This document shows positions 9,368 to 10,987 of a stretch of DNA of 10,987 nucleotides, in pieces (the stretch's first letter is position 1; each line of letters opens with the position of its first letter). The notes beneath the pieces were generated by a model. It ran no database searches, was not told the origin of the DNA, and saw only the letters and a list, made by a program, of their open reading frames with translations. Made by a program: the position numbers and the translations under genes. Source of the stretch: Candidatus Omnitrophota bacterium (GTDB lineage: Bacteria > Ratteibacteria > UBA8468 > B48-G9 > JAFGKM01); NCBI GenBank assembly GCA_022704985.1, contig JAKJFI010000019.1:1-10987 (forward strand). The letters run 5' to 3'.

Positions 9368-10648
9368 TTAACCTTTATCCGTTTTTATTTTTGCTCCTAT
9401 ATTTTTCATCAGCTCTACGAAACCGGGAAAGGTTACGTCAACTGATTCCGCTGTATCTATTCTCGTTATGCCGCGTGCTACCATGCCTGCCAGAGACAGC
9501 GCCATAACAACCCTGTGGTCGTGATGACCTTTAACAGAGGCCCCTGTCAATTCGCTATGATTGATTATCAATCCGTCTTCAGTTTCCTTTATGTCCGCAT
9601 TCATCTTCTTTAATTCTTCCGCCATTACTTTTATCCTATCAGTCTCCTTTATCCTTGCGTGCGCTACGTTAAAAATCCTGGTGGTGCCTTCCGCGAAACA
9701 CCCGGCGACAGCCATAGCGGGCAATGCATCCGGGGTATCGTTGAGGTTCAGTTCCGCACCTTTCAGTCTGCCTCCCCGGATACGCACGCCGTCTTCCTCC
9801 ACCGTTATCTCCGCACCCATCTTCTTCAAATATCCGGCAACCGCTTTGTCTCCCTGGACGTCGTTAATATCCAGTCCAGTCAAAAGGATATCGGATTCTG
9901 TTACCGCTCCCGCCACGAGAAAAAAGGTTGCGGAGCTCCAGTCGGCTGGCACCGCCTTCTCAAAAGACCTGTACCTCTGTCCGCCCTTTATACTGAAGCG
10001 CGTAAAACCGTCATTCTTGCCGTAAACAATCCCCTGTTCATCCAGCCACTTCAACGTCATCTCTATGTACGGAACCTCGCGGACATCCTCCACGTCAATT
10101 TCCGTGTCCTTTTCCGCAAGCGGAGCAACTATAAGCAGGGAAGAGATAAATTGTGAACTGACGCCGTTTACCCTGGTGTTGCCGCCTTTTATCCGTCCCC
10201 TTATCCTGATAGGGGGCTTTCCGTTATCCTGCAAAGATACGCTGTGGACGCCCAGCGGTTTCAGGGCATCAAGCAGCGGCTGAACCGGCCTTGTCCGCAA
10301 CGATTCATCCCCATCGAGAACGGCATCGAAATTACCGAGCGAAACTATCCCCGTGAGCAGGTTCATTGAGGTGCCGGAATTTGCCAGATACAACGGCTTC
10401 CCGGGATTATGCGGATTCCCGTTGAAACCATTGATTATCCACTTATCACCCTGTGTTGTTATATCCGCTCCTAATTGTCTGCATCCATTGACAGCCGCCA
10501 GCGTATCCGCGGAATTCAAGGGATACCTAACCGTGGAAATTCCGTCTGCAAGGGATGCTATGACCACGCCCCTTATCGTATGGGATTTTGACCCCGGGAC
10601 AACAATATCTCCCTTCAGTTTTCCCGTAGTTTCGACTATCAATTCCAT
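9368..10648 (-). CDS. aroA: 3-phosphoshikimate 1-carboxyvinyltransferase (EPSP synthase) AroA
   Basis: This is a 426-residue protein of the usual AroA length with both inverted-barrel domains. Active-site elements visible are K21 in PGSKSHTIR, NSGTSM (90-95), R120 in DGDESLRTRP, Q166 in SSQF, D307 in the second domain, E335 and R338 in KETDR, and R379 in HHDHR. It joins phosphoenolpyruvate to shikimate-3-phosphate, the sixth shikimate step. Asn96 stands where most enzymes have Arg in the GTxMR motif (E. coli R100), which is a departure worth noting. The ATG matches family N-termini, but no Shine-Dalgarno precedes it. It is divergent from aroB and precedes aroC on the same strand. Confidence 0.97.
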   Translation of the reverse strand: MELIVETTGKLKGDIVVPGSKSHTIRGVVIASLADGISTVRYPLNSADTLAAVNGCRQLGADITTQGDKWIINGFNGNPHNPGKPLYLANSGTSMNLLTGIVSLGNFDAVLDGDESLRTRPVQPLLDALKPLGVHSVSLQDNGKPPIRIRGRIKGGNTRVNGVSSQFISSLLIVAPLAEKDTEIDVEDVREVPYIEMTLKWLDEQGIVYGKNDGFTRFSIKGGQRYRSFEKAVPADWSSATFFLVAGAVTESDILLTGLDINDVQGDKAVAGYLKKMGAEITVEEDGVRIRGGRLKGAELNLNDTPDALPAMAVAGCFAEGTTRIFNVAHARIKETDRIKVMAEELKKMNADIKETEDGLIINHSELTGASVKGHHDHRVVMALSLAGMVARGITRIDTAESVDVTFPGFVELMKNIGAKIKTDKG

Positions 10649-10655
10649 AACGGAA

Positions 10656-10685
10656 AGGTTACCATAGAAACCTCTTATTCATCAA
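10656..10685 (-). promoter_or_regulatory. Weak candidate promoter for aroA
   Basis: The minus strand has TTGATG (10685-10680), an 18-nt spacer and TAACCT (10661-10656), 7 nt before the aroA ATG. The hexamers match consensus 4 of 6 and only 3 of 6. It is listed because aroA has no Shine-Dalgarno and the spacing would again give a leaderless message. The call is uncertain. Confidence 0.25.
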
Positions 10686-10692
10686 AACTGTC

Positions 10693-10721
10693 TTGTTTAA
10701 CGACCTTTTTTGATATATAAT
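10693..10721 (+). promoter_or_regulatory. aroB promoter, predicting a leaderless transcript
   Basis: TATAAT at 10716-10721 is a perfect -10. TTGTTT at 10693-10698 is a weak -35 (3 of 6) at 17-nt spacing. Six bases (TCAACC) separate the -10 from the ATG at 10728, the same distance as at ligA, and the strings TATAATTCA match. There is no Shine-Dalgarno between them. Confidence 0.65.
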
Positions 10722-10727
10722 TCAACC

Positions 10728-10987
10728 ATGAAAGAGATAAGGCTCAACCTGGCAAGAAACAGCCGTTATTCTGTCTATTGCGGATATCCGCTTGAAAAAA
10801 TAGGCCGCCGTCTGGCACATAAAAAGTACGGAAGAAAATTAATGCTCCTGACAGATTCCAATGTTTTTCCCCATTACGGAGATACGGTACGCAATTCCCT
10901 CGCCGGCGCAGGAAAGGAACTAATTGAAAAAATCCTCGCCCCCGGGGAGAAAGCAAAACATTTTGAAAAAGTCTCTGAAATCTTGGA
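10728..10987 (+). CDS. aroB: 3-dehydroquinate synthase AroB, N-terminal part
   Basis: The frame begins at ATG 10728 and is open to the right edge (86 codons). The translation starts MKEIRLNLARNSRYSVYCGY and contains LMLLTDSNVFPHYGD and ILAPGEKAKHFEKVSEIL. The (L/V)(V/L)TDSNVxPxYG segment and the PGEKxKxxE motif are hallmarks of the NAD-binding N-terminal domain of AroB. The family converts DAHP to 3-dehydroquinate, the second shikimate step, using NAD+ and a divalent metal. The metal-binding domain lies outside the window. The gene is divergent from aroA across 79 bp, so shikimate genes flank this region on both strands. Confidence 0.95.
   Translation, partial: MKEIRLNLARNSRYSVYCGYPLEKIGRRLAHKKYGRKLMLLTDSNVFPHYGDTVRNSLAGAGKELIEKILAPGEKAKHFEKVSEIL

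Noticed and set aside
9561..10156. Two long plus-strand open frames opposite aroA
   Set aside because: They are antisense to conserved EPSP synthase motifs and have no RBS or family resemblance; they are shadows of codon bias.

Overview
The window is an ordinary-looking piece of bacterial chromosome from a diderm organism that makes type IV pili. There is no phage, plasmid or IS signature. PilB, PilC, PilM and prepilin genes together with ligA, xerC and aro genes fit many Gram-negative or candidate-phylum lineages, and the sequence alone does not settle the phylum. Base composition is moderate. Dispersed palindromic repeats sit between or inside genes.

Layout. (1) 1-4550, minus strand, is a type IV pilus cluster read right to left: pilB, pilC, a type IV pilin, pilM and the first codons of pilN (running off the left edge). 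It has two visible promoters, one before pilB and one before the pilin, which share the same discriminator and start region. The pilin gene is broken by a one-base frameshift in a G5 run. (2) 4671-7606, plus strand, is a two-gene unit, ligA (NAD-dependent DNA ligase) overlapping a XerC/XerD-type tyrosine recombinase. A palindromic repeat forms the LigA C-terminus and supplies the recombinase RBS. A single unit resembling a type I-E CRISPR repeat abuts the recombinase stop codon. (3) 7731-10648, minus strand, holds aroA, then aroC, then a small unrecognised gene. aroC is split by an apparent deletion of about 53 bp, and the small gene also seems to change frame. (4) 10728 to the right edge, plus strand, is the start of aroB, divergent from aroA.

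Function. PilB powers pilus extension on the PilC platform, the pilin is the fibre subunit, and PilM/PilN form the inner-membrane alignment complex. AroB, AroA and AroC are steps 2, 6 and 7 of the shikimate pathway. LigA seals nicks, and the recombinase probably resolves chromosome dimers.

No new defence, toxin or mobile system was found. The most interesting signals are regulatory and repeat-based: leaderless-type promoters at ligA and aroB, the twin pil promoters, the solitary CRISPR-like repeat, a repeat domesticated into LigA, and frame lesions in the pilin, aroC and the small gene. Those lesions must be checked against reads before they are treated as biology.
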